Of a stretch of DNA of 64,000 nucleotides, positions 45,043 to 54,375 are shown in pieces; the stretch's first letter is position 1; each line of letters opens with the position of its first letter. A program made the translations under genes and the position numbers. This DNA is from Rhodococcoides fascians NBRC 12155 = LMG 3623 (GTDB lineage Bacteria; Actinomycetota; Actinomycetes; Mycobacteriales; Mycobacteriaceae). The stretch lies in the NCBI RefSeq assembly GCF_001894785.1, contig NZ_BCWW01000004.1:1-64000 (forward strand), read 5' to 3'. Below the pieces are notes generated by a model. It saw nothing but the letters and a program-made list of their open reading frames with translations, ran no database searches and was not told the origin of the DNA.

Positions 45043-47148
45043 CTAGACGCTGGCTACACCGGGCGCGAGGAAGCGCTGACCGGTCGCGGCCTCGGACGCT
45101 CCGCTGCGATCCAGGTACGGAGTGATACCGCCGTTCCAGAATCCGAAGCCGCCGCCCAGCAGCAGGCAGAGATCGATGTCCTGGGCCGCGGCAACGACCC
45201 CTTCGTCGAGCATGATCTTGATCTCGTCGGCGAAGGCGTTGCGGGTTCGCTCGAGAACCTGTTCGGCCGTCGACGGTGAATCACCCTGCGGCCACAGTGC
45301 GGCCACCTCGGGGTCGACGACCTGGCCCTCGGGTCCGTAGGTCCACACGCCCGGCTTCTTCGCCTCGACGAGCGCACGGAATCCGGCGGAGTCCTTGAAT
45401 CGCTCCGGGTACGCCTCGGCCAGCGTTTCCGCGGTGTGCAGAGCGACGGCCGGTCCGACGAGCGCCAGCAACGTCAGCGGGCTCATCGGCATGCCGAGTT
45501 CGCCCACTGCGCCGTCGGCCACATCGAACGGGGTGCCCTCGTCGATCGCGCTGATGATCTCGTTGGACGCACGAGTGACCAGCCGGTTGAAGACGAATCC
45601 GGGGAGATCCGCCGACAGCACGGCAGACTTCTTCAGAGTTTTCGCGGTCGCGAATGCTGTTGCGAGAGTGGCATCGTCGGTCTTCTCGCCCTTGACGACC
45701 TCGAGCAGCGGAAGCACCGCGACCGGGTTGAAGAAGTGGAAGCCCACCACGCGCTCTGGGTGCTTCAGGTCGGCCGCCATCTTCGTGATCGACAACGACG
45801 AGGTGTTGGTCGCGAGAATCGTTTCGGCAGAGACGAATTCTTCGACCTCGGCGAACACCTTCTTCTTGACGTCCAGGTTCTCGAACACGGCCTCGATGAC
45901 GAAGTCGGTGTTCGCGAATGCGGACTTGTCGATCGATCCGGACACCAACGCCTTCAACCGATTCGCGGCGTCGGGGGACAGGCGCTTCTTGCCGAGCAGC
46001 TTGTCGATCTCGCTGTGAACGTAGCCGACGCCCTTGTCGATGCGCTCCTGATCGATATCGGTGAGAATCACCGGCACCTTCAGCTGGCGCACGAACAGCA
46101 ACGCGAGCTGGCTGGCCATCAGACCAGCACCGACGATGCCGACACCGGAGATCTTGCGCGCGAGCGACTTGTCGGGCGCACCGGCGGGACGCTTCGCGCG
46201 CTTCTGAACCAAGTCGAAGGCGTACAAACCGGCACGCAACTCGTCCTTGACCAACAGCGTCGACAGCGCGTCGTCCTCGGCCGCGAAGGCCTTGTCGAGA
46301 GACGCGGAATCGGTGATGTCGGTGTTCTTGGCCAGCTCGAGCAGGTCGACGGCAGCGACCGGTCCCGGTGCGAAATTGCCGGTCTTGCCGGCCACGATGC
46401 CCCGGGCACGGGCGATGGCGTCGTCCCAGGCCTGCCCGCGGTCGATCTCGGGACGGTGGGGGACGACCTCGCCATTGATGACCTGAGCGGCCCACGCGAG
46501 GGACTGCTCGAGGAAGTCGGCTCCGCCGAAGAGGGCATCGGCGATCCCGAGGTCGAGTGCCTGCTGCGGCTTGAGGACGCGGTTCTGGTTCAGCGCGTTC
46601 TCGATGACGACGGTGACCGCGTTCGAGGCCCCGATGATGTTGGGCAGCAACTGAGTTCCGCCCCATCCCGGTACCAGGCCGAGGAAGGCCTCGGGTAGGC
46701 CGAGCGCGGCGGCGTTCTCCGCGACGGTCCGGTAGTGCGAGTGCAGTCCTACTTCGAGTCCACCGCCGAGTGCGGCACCGTTGATGAAGGCAAACGTCGG
46801 AATCGTGCTTTCGCGCAGGCGACGGAACACCTTGTGGCCGAGCTGCCCGATTTGCAGCGCCTCGTCCTTGGTCTTGATGTTCGGCACACCGTTGAGGTCG
46901 GCACCGACGGCGAAGATGAACGGCTTGCCGGTGACGGCGATGGCCACCGGGTTCGCTGCGAACGCTTCGTCCAGTGCGGCGTCGAACTTGGCGAGTCCGC
47001 CGGGACCGAAGGTCGACGGCTTGGTGTGATCGAAGCCGTTGTCCAGGGTCACCAGTGCGATGGAGCCGTCGAGCCCCGGTACGGACACGATCTTGGTGAA
47101 CGCGTTCGTGACTACCTCGTCCTCGAACGCCGTCGTGAAGTCACTCAT
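45043..47148 (-). CDS. fadB: Fatty-acid oxidation multifunctional enzyme FadB
   Basis: A 701-residue bifunctional beta-oxidation enzyme. The N-terminal enoyl-CoA hydratase domain (about 15-290) has AVGADLNG and the catalytic region INGAALGGGLEVGLH and PEAFLGLVPGWGGTQLLP (both Glu visible). The 3-hydroxyacyl-CoA dehydrogenase part begins at GVGIVGAGLMASQLAL (about 340), with VGFHFFNPVAVLPLLEVV and the C-terminal domain after residue 520. Its ATG overlaps the fadA stop, so thiolase and FadB are made together, as in fadA-fadB operons of mycobacteria. Confidence 0.95.
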   Translation of the reverse strand: MSDFTTAFEDEVVTNAFTKIVSVPGLDGSIALVTLDNGFDHTKPSTFGPGGLAKFDAALDEAFAANPVAIAVTGKPFIFAVGADLNGVPNIKTKDEALQIGQLGHKVFRRLRESTIPTFAFINGAALGGGLEVGLHSHYRTVAENAAALGLPEAFLGLVPGWGGTQLLPNIIGASNAVTVVIENALNQNRVLKPQQALDLGIADALFGGADFLEQSLAWAAQVINGEVVPHRPEIDRGQAWDDAIARARGIVAGKTGNFAPGPVAAVDLLELAKNTDITDSASLDKAFAAEDDALSTLLVKDELRAGLYAFDLVQKRAKRPAGAPDKSLARKISGVGIVGAGLMASQLALLFVRQLKVPVILTDIDQERIDKGVGYVHSEIDKLLGKKRLSPDAANRLKALVSGSIDKSAFANTDFVIEAVFENLDVKKKVFAEVEEFVSAETILATNTSSLSITKMAADLKHPERVVGFHFFNPVAVLPLLEVVKGEKTDDATLATAFATAKTLKKSAVLSADLPGFVFNRLVTRASNEIISAIDEGTPFDVADGAVGELGMPMSPLTLLALVGPAVALHTAETLAEAYPERFKDSAGFRALVEAKKPGVWTYGPEGQVVDPEVAALWPQGDSPSTAEQVLERTRNAFADEIKIMLDEGVVAAAQDIDLCLLLGGGFGFWNGGITPYLDRSGASEAATGQRFLAPGVASV

Positions 47149-48371
47149 GCCTTGGCTCCTGAGTAGTCAGCGTGGTTGGGGTTCTCCCAGATGACGGTGC
47201 CGCCCATGCCGAGACCGATGCACATGGTCGTCAGGCCGTAGCGGACGTCGGGTTGCTGGGCGAACTGACGGCTGAGCTGCGTCATCAGGCGGACGCCCGA
47301 GGAAGCGAGGGGGTGGCCACACGCGATGGCACCGCCCCACTGGTTGACGCGGGGGTCGTCGTCGGCGATGCCGTAGTGCTCGAGGAAGGCGAGAACCTGG
47401 ATGGCGAAGGCCTCGTTGATCTCGAACAGGCCGATGTCGTCGATGCTCAATCCGGTTCGGCCCAGCAACTTTTCGGTTGCGGGAACCGGGCCGATGCCCA
47501 TGACGGCGGGATCGACGCCGGCGAAGCTGAAGCCGACCATCCGCATCCCGATGTTCAGGCCGAGCTCGTGCGCGGTGTCCTCACCGGCGAGGATCGCCGC
47601 GGTGGCGCCGTCGTTCAGGCCGGCGGCATTGCCTGCGGTGACGCGACCCGCGGGCCGGAACGGTGTCTTGAGCTTGGCGAGATCGTCGACGGTGGTGCCG
47701 GGGCGAGGCGGCTCGTCCTCGGTGGCCAGGCCCCACCCTGCGGCGGACTTGGTGGCGACGGGCACGAGGGTGTCGGCGATGAAGCCGGCCTTCTTGGCGG
47801 CGTCGTACTTGTTCTGGCTCGCGACGGCGTAGGCGTCGGTGCGGTCTTTGGTGATGCTCGGGAACCGGTCGTGCAGATTCTCGGCGGTGTTACCCATCAC
47901 CAGTGCGCTGGGATCGACGAGCTTGTCGGCGAGGAAGCGCGGGTTGGGGTCGACGCCTTCACCCATCGGGTGGCGGCCCATGTGCTCGACGCCACCGGCG
48001 ATGACGACGTCGTACTGGCCGAAGCCGATGCCCGATCCGGTGGTCGTCACCGAGGTCATCGCACCCGCGCACATGCGGTCGATCGCAAATCCCGGGACGC
48101 TGCGGGGGAGCCCGGCCAGCAGCGCGGAGGTCCGGCCGATTGTCAGGCCCTGATCGCCGGTCTGTGTGGTCGCGGCGATCGCGACCTCGTCGATGCGCTC
48201 GGGAGGAAGGTTGGGGTTCTTGCGGAGAAGCTCGCGTATCGCTTTGACGACGAGGTCGTCTGCGCGAGTGTCGGCGTACATGCCCTTGGGGCCTGCCTTG
48301 CCGAACGGGGTGCGGATGCCGTCGACGAAGACAACATTCCTCTGTGAGCTGGTGGACGGGGGTACAGACAC
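47145..48371 (-). CDS. fadA: Acetyl-CoA acyltransferase (thiolase) FadA
   Basis: A 408-residue thiolase that performs the last step of beta-oxidation. The nucleophile cysteine is in DRMCAGAMTSV; the others are NEAFAIQVL, GGAIACGHPLASSG (catalytic His) and a closing MCIGLGMGGT with the second Cys. It is upstream of fadB with a 4-base overlap. I used the GTG at 48371, with GGGAGG about 11 bases upstream; the frame above it is not conserved. Confidence 0.95.
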   Translation of the reverse strand: MSVPPSTSSQRNVVFVDGIRTPFGKAGPKGMYADTRADDLVVKAIRELLRKNPNLPPERIDEVAIAATTQTGDQGLTIGRTSALLAGLPRSVPGFAIDRMCAGAMTSVTTTGSGIGFGQYDVVIAGGVEHMGRHPMGEGVDPNPRFLADKLVDPSALVMGNTAENLHDRFPSITKDRTDAYAVASQNKYDAAKKAGFIADTLVPVATKSAAGWGLATEDEPPRPGTTVDDLAKLKTPFRPAGRVTAGNAAGLNDGATAAILAGEDTAHELGLNIGMRMVGFSFAGVDPAVMGIGPVPATEKLLGRTGLSIDDIGLFEINEAFAIQVLAFLEHYGIADDDPRVNQWGGAIACGHPLASSGVRLMTQLSRQFAQQPDVRYGLTTMCIGLGMGGTVIWENPNHADYSGAKA

Positions 48372-48443
48372 GCTTTTCGATCCTCCCGACAGATGCGGAC
48401 GACTCGTCCGGGTGCCCGGACGCGCCACCCACTGTAGCGGGTA

Positions 48444-49724
48444 TTACCCGTCGGTAACTTGGGAAGGGTGCAGTGCCTTCGTCAGAACCGGCACCACCAG
48501 CGAGCGTTGCCACGGCCGAGCCCCACCCTCGGTCAACCGAGCGTCGATCATCTCGCCTGGGTCGACGCCGTCGTCGTCGGGAGTCTGCCAATCCCACACG
48601 AGTCGCCGAAGTAGATCCGGCATGAGTAGGTTCTCGACCGGTACCGACACCGATTCGCTCAGCTCGGTCATCGCCGCTCGCACATCGGCGAGTCGGGCCG
48701 CTGCGTCCGGATCGCGGCGGGCCCATCGGTTGACCGGTGGCGGCCCGTCGAACGATGCCGCCATCGACGGCAATTCCGCGGTGGGCAGCGCCCGTGCTCG
48801 GGTCAGGGCCGAGGCCCACAACCGAGAGGACCGACGCTGACGGGGGCCGCCGAAGACGGGTAGCTGTTCGAGTTCGCGTGAGGACTTCGGATCGGCCGTC
48901 GCCGCGGCGACGATCGCCGAGTCGGGCAACACCCGGCTCGGTGCCACATCACGCTTGGCCGCCAATTCGTCTCGCGTGGTCCACAATTCGCGGACGGCAG
49001 CCAACGTTCGTGGTGACTTGATCGCATGGATTCCCGATGTCCGACGCCATCTGTCGGTTTTCGGTTTGGGCGGGCCCAGGGCGAGGATGTGGGCGAACTC
49101 CTGTGCTGCCCACTCGGTTTTGCCCTGTGCCTCGAGTTCGGTGGCCATCGCGTCTCGCAGCTCGAGCAGAACTTCGACGTCGAGGGCGGCGTAGTTGAGC
49201 CAGGTGTCGGGGAGGGGTCGGGTAGACCAGTCGGCCGCGCCGTGCCCCTTCTGCAGGGCCAGGCCGAGGGTTCGCTCGACTATCGCACCGAGGCCGACGC
49301 GGTCGAATCCGGCCAGGCGGCCGGCGAGTTCGGTGTCGTACAGCGTGGCGGGGACGAGCCCCAGTTCGGCGAGACCGGGCAGGTCCTGGTCCGCGGAGTG
49401 CAATACCCATTCGAGCGGGTTGATGACCTCGGCCAGGGGTGCGAGGTCGCCGGTGACGGGAATGGGGTCGAGCAACACGGTGCCTGCGCCGCGGCGGCGG
49501 AACTGCACGAGGTACGCACGTTGGGAGTAGCGGAAGCCGGACGCGCGCTCGGCGTCGACAGCGAGGGGCCCGTGGCCTGCGGCAAGTGCCTCTGCGGCTG
49601 CGCGAACGGCATCGGCGGTGTCGACGACGTCGGGAACCCCGTCAGCGGGGGCCAACAACGGAACGGCGACAGGCTCGTTCGCTTCTACATCCGACGCGGC
49701 GTCCGGGGAACTCTCGGCTGACAT
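48444..49724 (-). CDS. RNase D-like 3'-5' exonuclease (DEDD, HRDC)
   Basis: A 426-residue protein with a DEDD-type 3'-5' exonuclease domain (about 40-230): LAVDAERASGFRYS (Asp and Glu), HSADQDLPGL, and LNYAALDVEVLLEL, in which the last Asp and the following residues form motif III. One HRDC domain follows (about 255-335). It probably trims stable RNAs. This is the Rv2681 type. The ATG at 49724 has a TAGAGT -10 element 8 bases upstream, with 19-bp direct repeats before it. Confidence 0.9.
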   Translation of the reverse strand: MSAESSPDAASDVEANEPVAVPLLAPADGVPDVVDTADAVRAAAEALAAGHGPLAVDAERASGFRYSQRAYLVQFRRRGAGTVLLDPIPVTGDLAPLAEVINPLEWVLHSADQDLPGLAELGLVPATLYDTELAGRLAGFDRVGLGAIVERTLGLALQKGHGAADWSTRPLPDTWLNYAALDVEVLLELRDAMATELEAQGKTEWAAQEFAHILALGPPKPKTDRWRRTSGIHAIKSPRTLAAVRELWTTRDELAAKRDVAPSRVLPDSAIVAAATADPKSSRELEQLPVFGGPRQRRSSRLWASALTRARALPTAELPSMAASFDGPPPVNRWARRDPDAAARLADVRAAMTELSESVSVPVENLLMPDLLRRLVWDWQTPDDDGVDPGEMIDARLTEGGARPWQRSLVVPVLTKALHPSQVTDG

Positions 49725-49732
49725 GAGATGTG

Positions 49733-49738
49733 ACTCTA
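49733..49738 (-). promoter_or_regulatory. -10 element for near-leaderless RNase D-like gene
   Basis: TAGAGT on the minus strand, then 8 bases to the ATG at 49724. The direct repeats at 49765-49802 lie immediately upstream of the expected -35 region. Confidence 0.4.
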
Positions 49739-49764
49739 GGCCCTGGGGCCCAACGGACCGGCAA

Positions 49765-49802
49765 CTATGTACGACTGGAACTGCTATGTCCGACTGGAAC
49801 TG
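49765..49802. repeat. Two 19-bp direct repeats before the RNase D-like gene
   Basis: CTATGTACGACTGGAACTG (49765-49783) and CTATGTCCGACTGGAACTG (49784-49802) differ at one base. The second copy contains the stop codon and last codons of the DUF3000 gene. The position just upstream of the next promoter would suit a regulator site, or this may be a simple duplication. Confidence 0.8.
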
Positions 49803-50383
49803 CGCTGCCCGAGGGTGGTGATGCCCGCGGGCGGCAGGCCCGCGGCGTAGGCGAGCACCTCGCAGAACGCCTCGACGTGGGTCGAGAGATCCTCCGAGGT
49901 CGCCGTCCAGGACGCGCGAAGTTCGAGTTGGTGAGCCTTCGGCGGGCCGGCGATGTCGCCGTACCGAACCGAGCTGGTCGAGGTGACCGTGCCGCCGAGC
50001 GCGTTCAACGGTTCCGATCGCGATTCGAGGGCATCGACCAGCCAACTCCAGCCGACCTCGGGGAGCAGTGGATCGTCGGCGAGGGACTCGTCCACGTCGG
50101 CCTGGATGTACGCGACCAGGCGGTGAGTGCCGTTCCAGGCCTCGGCACCGTCGGGGTCGTACAACAGGATCAGACGGCCGAACGCGTCGCCGTCGCTCTG
50201 TTCGTCGATCTGCTCGGAGTCGGCGTGCTTGACCTCGGCACCGATCGCATAGCTGTAGGGAGCGAGTCTCTGCGGCGGCCGAATCGGACCGATTTCGATC
50301 GCCGGGTGTACCTGCGCCCGATGCATCGCGTCGATGGCGGCGCGGAAAGGCGCAGGTTCGGCGTCAGATCGGTGCTCGGTCAC
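49784..50383 (-). CDS. DUF3000 family protein
   Basis: A 199-residue soluble protein of the DUF3000 family (Rv2680 type), recognised by FRAAIDAMHRAQVHPAIEIGP in two blocks, LAPYSYAIGAEV, and GRLILLYDPDGAEAWNG. Function unknown; it is conserved beside the RNase D gene. Start GTG at 50383, with a TAACGT -10-like element 8 bases upstream, so probably near-leaderless. Its last codons (SSSRT) and stop lie within a short tandem repeat. Confidence 0.87.
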   Translation of the reverse strand: MTEHRSDAEPAPFRAAIDAMHRAQVHPAIEIGPIRPPQRLAPYSYAIGAEVKHADSEQIDEQSDGDAFGRLILLYDPDGAEAWNGTHRLVAYIQADVDESLADDPLLPEVGWSWLVDALESRSEPLNALGGTVTSTSSVRYGDIAGPPKAHQLELRASWTATSEDLSTHVEAFCEVLAYAAGLPPAGITTLGQRSSSRT

Positions 50384-50442
50384 GTCACCGGACGTTAGAC
50401 GCGTCACGTTGTCCTGCGATGGAGGCGCGCCGAGCCGTGATC

Positions 50443-50501
50443 GAACTGCGCCGAGCGTCCGTCGAACGATCCGAGTGTCCTGAACTGCGATGAGTGTCTC
50501 G
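50443..50501. repeat. Three imperfect repeats between DUF3000 and hemE
   Basis: Three consecutive units begin GAACTGCGCCGAGCGTCC (50443), GAACGATCCGAGTGTCC (50464) and GAACTGCGATGAGTGTC (50482), of 18-21 bases each. They lie in the gap between the divergent DUF3000 and hemE starts, about 45 bases before the hemE ATG. They could be operator sites or a genome-wide interspersed repeat. Confidence 0.65.
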
Positions 50502-50547
50502 CCCTCGAGGGTAGCGGCGGTTGTCGCACGTGGCAGCATGGACGGTG

Positions 50548-51621
50548 ATGAACGCCGAATCGCACACCGCAGCCCCCGCCCGACGAGAACTTCCGGAGGC
50601 ACCGTTTCTGGCCGCGATCGACGGCCGACCGACGTCGAGGCGGCCGGTGTGGTTCATGCGTCAGGCCGGCAGGTCCCTCCCGGAATACCGCAAGATCCGT
50701 GCAGGCATCGGGATGTTGGACTCGTGCTTCCGGCCCGATCTGGTCGCCGAGATCACCCTGCAGCCCGTACGTCGTCACGACGTCGACGCAGCGATCCTCT
50801 TCTCCGACATCGTGGTTCCGCTCAAAGCCGCGGGCATCGATCTCGACATCGTCGCCGGTACCGGACCGGTGGTTGCGCATCCGGTGCGTTCGGCTGCGGA
50901 CGTCGCGGCTCTGCCCGTCCTCACCTCCGACCAGGTGCGGCCGGTGGCCGACGCCGTCCGCATTCTCACTCGTGAGCTGGGAACCACCCCGCTGATCGGA
51001 TTTGCCGGCGCACCCTTCACCCTTGCGTCGTACCTGGTCGAGGGTGGTCCGAGCCGCAATCACGAGAAGACCAAAGCTCTGATGCGGTCCGACCCGGCCA
51101 CGTGGCACGCCTTGCTCGACGCATTGGCCTCCACCACGATCACCTTTCTGCAGGCCCAGCTGGCTGCGGGCGTCGACGCCGTTCAGGTGTTCGACTCCTG
51201 GGCGGGTGCACTCTCGCTCGCCGATTACCGCGAGTACGTATTGCCGCACTCGACACGAGTGTTCGACGCCGTGTCCTCGGCCGGCGTCCCGAAGATCCAC
51301 TTCGGGGTCGGCACCGGAGAACTGCTCGGTGCCATGGGCGAGGCCGGTGCCGACGTGGTCGGGGTCGACTGGCGGATTCCGCTCGACGACGCGGTGCACC
51401 GGGTGGGCCACGGCAAGGCTCTGCAAGGCAATCTCGATCCCGCAGTGCTGTTCGCGGGCTGGGACGCAGTCGAGGCCGAGGTCCGACGCATTGCTGCCGA
51501 GGCGGATCGTGCGATTGCGGCCGGTGCCCGCGGCCACGTGTTCAATCTCGGCCACGGCGTGCTTCCCGATACCGATCCCGACATCCTGACTCGGGTCGTC
51601 TCGTTGGTGCATTCGTTGTGA
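50548..51621 (+). CDS. hemE: Uroporphyrinogen decarboxylase
   Basis: A 357-residue enzyme that removes four acetate carboxyls from uroporphyrinogen III to give coproporphyrinogen III. The family signatures are [16 protein letters not shown] and [17 protein letters not shown]; also visible are ILFSDIVVP (catalytic Asp), DSWAGALS, and [16 protein letters not shown]. It opens a run of overlapping genes (hemE, hemY, hemQ, HAD, molybdoenzyme). The ATG at 50548 sits directly after a GTG that could also serve. Confidence 0.96.
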   Translation: MNAESHTAAPARRELPEAPFLAAIDGRPTSRRPVWFMRQAGRSLPEYRKIRAGIGMLDSCFRPDLVAEITLQPVRRHDVDAAILFSDIVVPLKAAGIDLDIVAGTGPVVAHPVRSAADVAALPVLTSDQVRPVADAVRILTRELGTTPLIGFAGAPFTLASYLVEGGPSRNHEKTKALMRSDPATWHALLDALASTTITFLQAQLAAGVDAVQVFDSWAGALSLADYREYVLPHSTRVFDAVSSAGVPKIHFGVGTGELLGAMGEAGADVVGVDWRIPLDDAVHRVGHGKALQGNLDPAVLFAGWDAVEAEVRRIAAEADRAIAAGARGHVFNLGHGVLPDTDPDILTRVVSLVHSL

Positions 51622-52973
51622 CCGTCCGGCGTTACGCCGTCGTGGGCGGCGGAATTTCCGGCCTCGTCGCGGCGTATCGCCTGCGGCAGGCGTGCGGGCC
51701 CGACGCTGAGATCACCGTGGTCGAGGCATCGTCCCGGGTGGGCGGCACCCTGCGCACCACCTCCGTCGGCGATCAGTCGCTCGATGTCGGTGCCGAGGCG
51801 TTCATCGGGCGCCGTCCGGAGGTGCCCGCCCTGCTTGCGGAACTGGGGCTTACCGAACAGCTGGTGCACCCGTCGACGGTGCGACCGCTCGTCTTCTCCG
51901 GTGGACGCACTCATCCACTTCCGGTGGGCACCCTGATGGGTATCCCGTCGTCGGCGGAGTCCGTCCGAGAGCTGGTCGATCCGTCCGAGCTGCACATCAT
52001 CGACACCGAGACCGAGCGGCCGTTTCGATGGGTCCGGGGCTCCGATGCCAGCGTGGCCGATCTCGTGGGCACACGTTTCGGGAACCAGGTGGTGAGCCGT
52101 TCGGTCGATCCACTGCTCGGCGGGGTCTACTCCGGTTCGGCGAGCTCCATCGGTGTCCGTGCTGCGCTGCCGACGCTGGCCGCTGCGTTGGACAACGGCG
52201 CGGCGAACCTGACCGAGGCTGTGCTGAAGGCACTCCCGACTCCGTCCCCGGGGCCGGTGTTCGGTGGACTCCGGGACGGCTACGCGGTGCTGCTCGACGC
52301 CTTGGCTACAGTCACCGACGCTCGCGTTCTGCGCGAGACGAGCGTCGGCGAGATCCGCCGTGAGTCGGGCGGCTGGTTCGTCGATCGGGTAGGTGTGGTC
52401 GACGGGGTCGTGCTGGCGGTACCGGCACCGATACTGGCCGATCTCATCGCAGACCTCGCACCGGACGCGTCGCGCGCGGCCCGTGAGATCGAACTCGCGT
52501 CGTCGACGGTCGTGGCCATGGCGTTTCCGACGTCGACCGAGCTGCCGCAGAATTCGGGAATTCTGGTGGCGACGGACGCGGGGCTGGACGTGAAGGCGTT
52601 CACGCTGTCCAGTCGAAAGTGGCCGCACCTGGCCCAGCGTGACGCGGTACTGCTGCGAGCCTCGCTCGGGCGTTTCGGCGACGACACTGCCGCGCAGCGA
52701 TCCGACGAGGACACGATCGACGTTGCGCTCGCCGACCTGGCCACGGTCGCGGGTATCGACACCAGGCCGCTGGCAGTGACCGTCCAGCGGTGGCCGGGCG
52801 GATTGCCGCAGTACGCTCCCGGACACCTCGACCGCGTCGCCGCCATCGAATCCGGAGTGTCCGAACTCGCCGGGCTCGCCGTGACCGGAGCGTGGCAGCG
52901 CGGCGTCGGGGTACCGGCCTGTATTGCGTCCGCCACCACCGCTGCCGCCCGTCTGGTCGAGGTGGCACGATAG
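51618..52973 (+). CDS. hemY: Coproporphyrinogen III / protoporphyrinogen oxidase HemY
   Basis: A 451-residue FAD enzyme. The dinucleotide fold [17 protein letters not shown] opens the protein, the [13 protein letters not shown] segment follows, and the C-terminal FAD part has [19 protein letters not shown]. In Gram-positive bacteria with HemQ this enzyme oxidises coproporphyrinogen III to coproporphyrin III. The GTG at 51618 overlaps the hemE stop by 4 bases, indicating coupling. HemQ follows 5 bases later, so the coproporphyrin-dependent pathway is likely used. Confidence 0.95.
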   Translation: MTVRRYAVVGGGISGLVAAYRLRQACGPDAEITVVEASSRVGGTLRTTSVGDQSLDVGAEAFIGRRPEVPALLAELGLTEQLVHPSTVRPLVFSGGRTHPLPVGTLMGIPSSAESVRELVDPSELHIIDTETERPFRWVRGSDASVADLVGTRFGNQVVSRSVDPLLGGVYSGSASSIGVRAALPTLAAALDNGAANLTEAVLKALPTPSPGPVFGGLRDGYAVLLDALATVTDARVLRETSVGEIRRESGGWFVDRVGVVDGVVLAVPAPILADLIADLAPDASRAAREIELASSTVVAMAFPTSTELPQNSGILVATDAGLDVKAFTLSSRKWPHLAQRDAVLLRASLGRFGDDTAAQRSDEDTIDVALADLATVAGIDTRPLAVTVQRWPGGLPQYAPGHLDRVAAIESGVSELAGLAVTGAWQRGVGVPACIASATTAAARLVEVAR

Positions 52974-52978
52974 GGGCC

Positions 52979-53674
52979 ATGGCACGCCTCGATTACTCAG
53001 CGCTCAATTCGACTCTTCGGTACTTGATGTTCTCGGTCTACAAGGTCACACCCGGGGTTCTGGGCGACGACCGCGCGGCCGCTGCGAAGGAAGCCCGGGC
53101 ATTCTTCGAGGGCCGTGAGGACAAGGGTGTCGTCGTGCGCGGGGTCTACGACATCGCCGGCATGCGGGCCGATGCCGACTTCATGGTGTGGACGCACGCC
53201 GAACGCGTCGAGGACCTGCAGGCGACGTACTCCGACTTCCGGCGCACCACCGCGCTGGGCAAGGCGAGCACGCCGGTATGGAGCAACACTGCTCTGCACC
53301 GCCCCGCCGAGTTCAACAAGAGCCACGTGCCTGCGTTCATCGCGGGCGAGGATCCGGGCGCGTACATCTGCGTGTACCCGTTCGTCCGCTCGATCGACTG
53401 GTACCTGCTGCCCGACGAGGAACGTCGGACGATGCTCGCCGATCACGGGAAGGCAGCACGCGACTACAAGGACGTGCGCGCCAACACCGTCCCCTCGTTC
53501 GCGCTCGGTGACTACGAGTGGATCCTGGCTTTCGAAGCCCCGGAGCTCGACCGCATCGTGGACCTGATGCGCGATCTCCGGGCCACCGAGGCACGCCGAC
53601 ACGTGCGCGAGGAGACGCCGTTCTTCACCGGCCCTCGGGTCGAGGTGGACGCGCTCGTCGAATCACTACCGTGA
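52979..53674 (+). CDS. hemQ: Coproheme decarboxylase HemQ (chlorite dismutase-like)
   Basis: A 231-residue member of the chlorite-dismutase fold that converts coproheme to heme b with peroxide, the last step of the actinobacterial pathway. Visible features are [19 protein letters not shown], the central [18 protein letters not shown] (with the tyrosine-bearing loop), the [13 protein letters not shown] segment with the likely proximal His, and the closing [15 protein letters not shown]. It follows hemY by 5 bases and overlaps the HAD gene by 4. Confidence 0.95.
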   Translation: MARLDYSALNSTLRYLMFSVYKVTPGVLGDDRAAAAKEARAFFEGREDKGVVVRGVYDIAGMRADADFMVWTHAERVEDLQATYSDFRRTTALGKASTPVWSNTALHRPAEFNKSHVPAFIAGEDPGAYICVYPFVRSIDWYLLPDEERRTMLADHGKAARDYKDVRANTVPSFALGDYEWILAFEAPELDRIVDLMRDLRATEARRHVREETPFFTGPRVEVDALVESLP

Positions 53675-54375
53675 CGGGGACGGACACACCCATCGTCGAC
53701 GCCGTTCTCTTCGACTTCTCCGGCACACTCTTCCGACTGGAAGAGGAGCCGTCGTGGTTCGACGGTGTGCACGATGCCGACGGCGTTCCGGTCGACGGAG
53801 CCGGAGCCGCCGAGCTCATGCGACGCATGACCGCTCCGGTCGGCGAGACCGTCGAGTTCGACGACGCCACTCGGCACGCATGGCGTCATCGCGATCTGGA
53901 TCCGGCCCTGCATCGGCAGGCGTATCTGCACGTTCTGGCGCAGTCCGGCATCACCGCCGAGGCACAGGCCGAATCGGTGTACGGACGAGTCATCGACGCC
54001 GACTCCTGGACGCCCTATCCCGACACGGAAGCGGCACTGTCGACATTGGCGGGACGGTCGATTCGCGTCGGGGTGCTGAGCAACATTGCCTTCGACATCC
54101 GTCCGGCGTTCACTGCCCGGGGCCTGGACCGGTACGTCGACGAATTCGTGCTCTCGTTCGAGGTCGGGCACGTCAAACCGCAACCGGAGATCTTCCGACA
54201 TGCGGTGGCCGCTCTCGGCGTCGAGCCCGCGCGGACGCTGATGGTGGGCGACAGCGCCGAGGCCGACGGCGCGGCACAGGAGATCGGGTGCAGTTTCGCA
54301 CTCGTCGATCCGGCGCCGACGGCCGAGCGTCCCGACGCACTGCTGGCAGCGTTGAGCGCGTTCGGGATTCGATGA
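53671..54375 (+). CDS. HAD-family hydrolase
   Basis: A 234-residue haloacid-dehalogenase-like phosphatase. Motif I is [11 protein letters not shown]; here Ser replaces the usual second Gly/Asp, so the typical DxDGT pattern reads DFSGT, with the first Asp kept and the general acid-base Asp replaced. Motif II is VLSN, and motifs III/IV are [11 protein letters not shown] and [14 protein letters not shown]. The missing second Asp may lower phosphatase activity. It is translationally coupled to hemQ and to the molybdoenzyme gene (4-base overlaps); the substrate is unknown. Confidence 0.85.
   Translation: MTGTDTPIVDAVLFDFSGTLFRLEEEPSWFDGVHDADGVPVDGAGAAELMRRMTAPVGETVEFDDATRHAWRHRDLDPALHRQAYLHVLAQSGITAEAQAESVYGRVIDADSWTPYPDTEAALSTLAGRSIRVGVLSNIAFDIRPAFTARGLDRYVDEFVLSFEVGHVKPQPEIFRHAVAALGVEPARTLMVGDSAEADGAAQEIGCSFALVDPAPTAERPDALLAALSAFGIR

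Noticed and set aside
51225-52985. Antisense frame of 586 residues over hemE and hemY
   Set aside because: Low-complexity shadow opposite two unambiguous heme genes.
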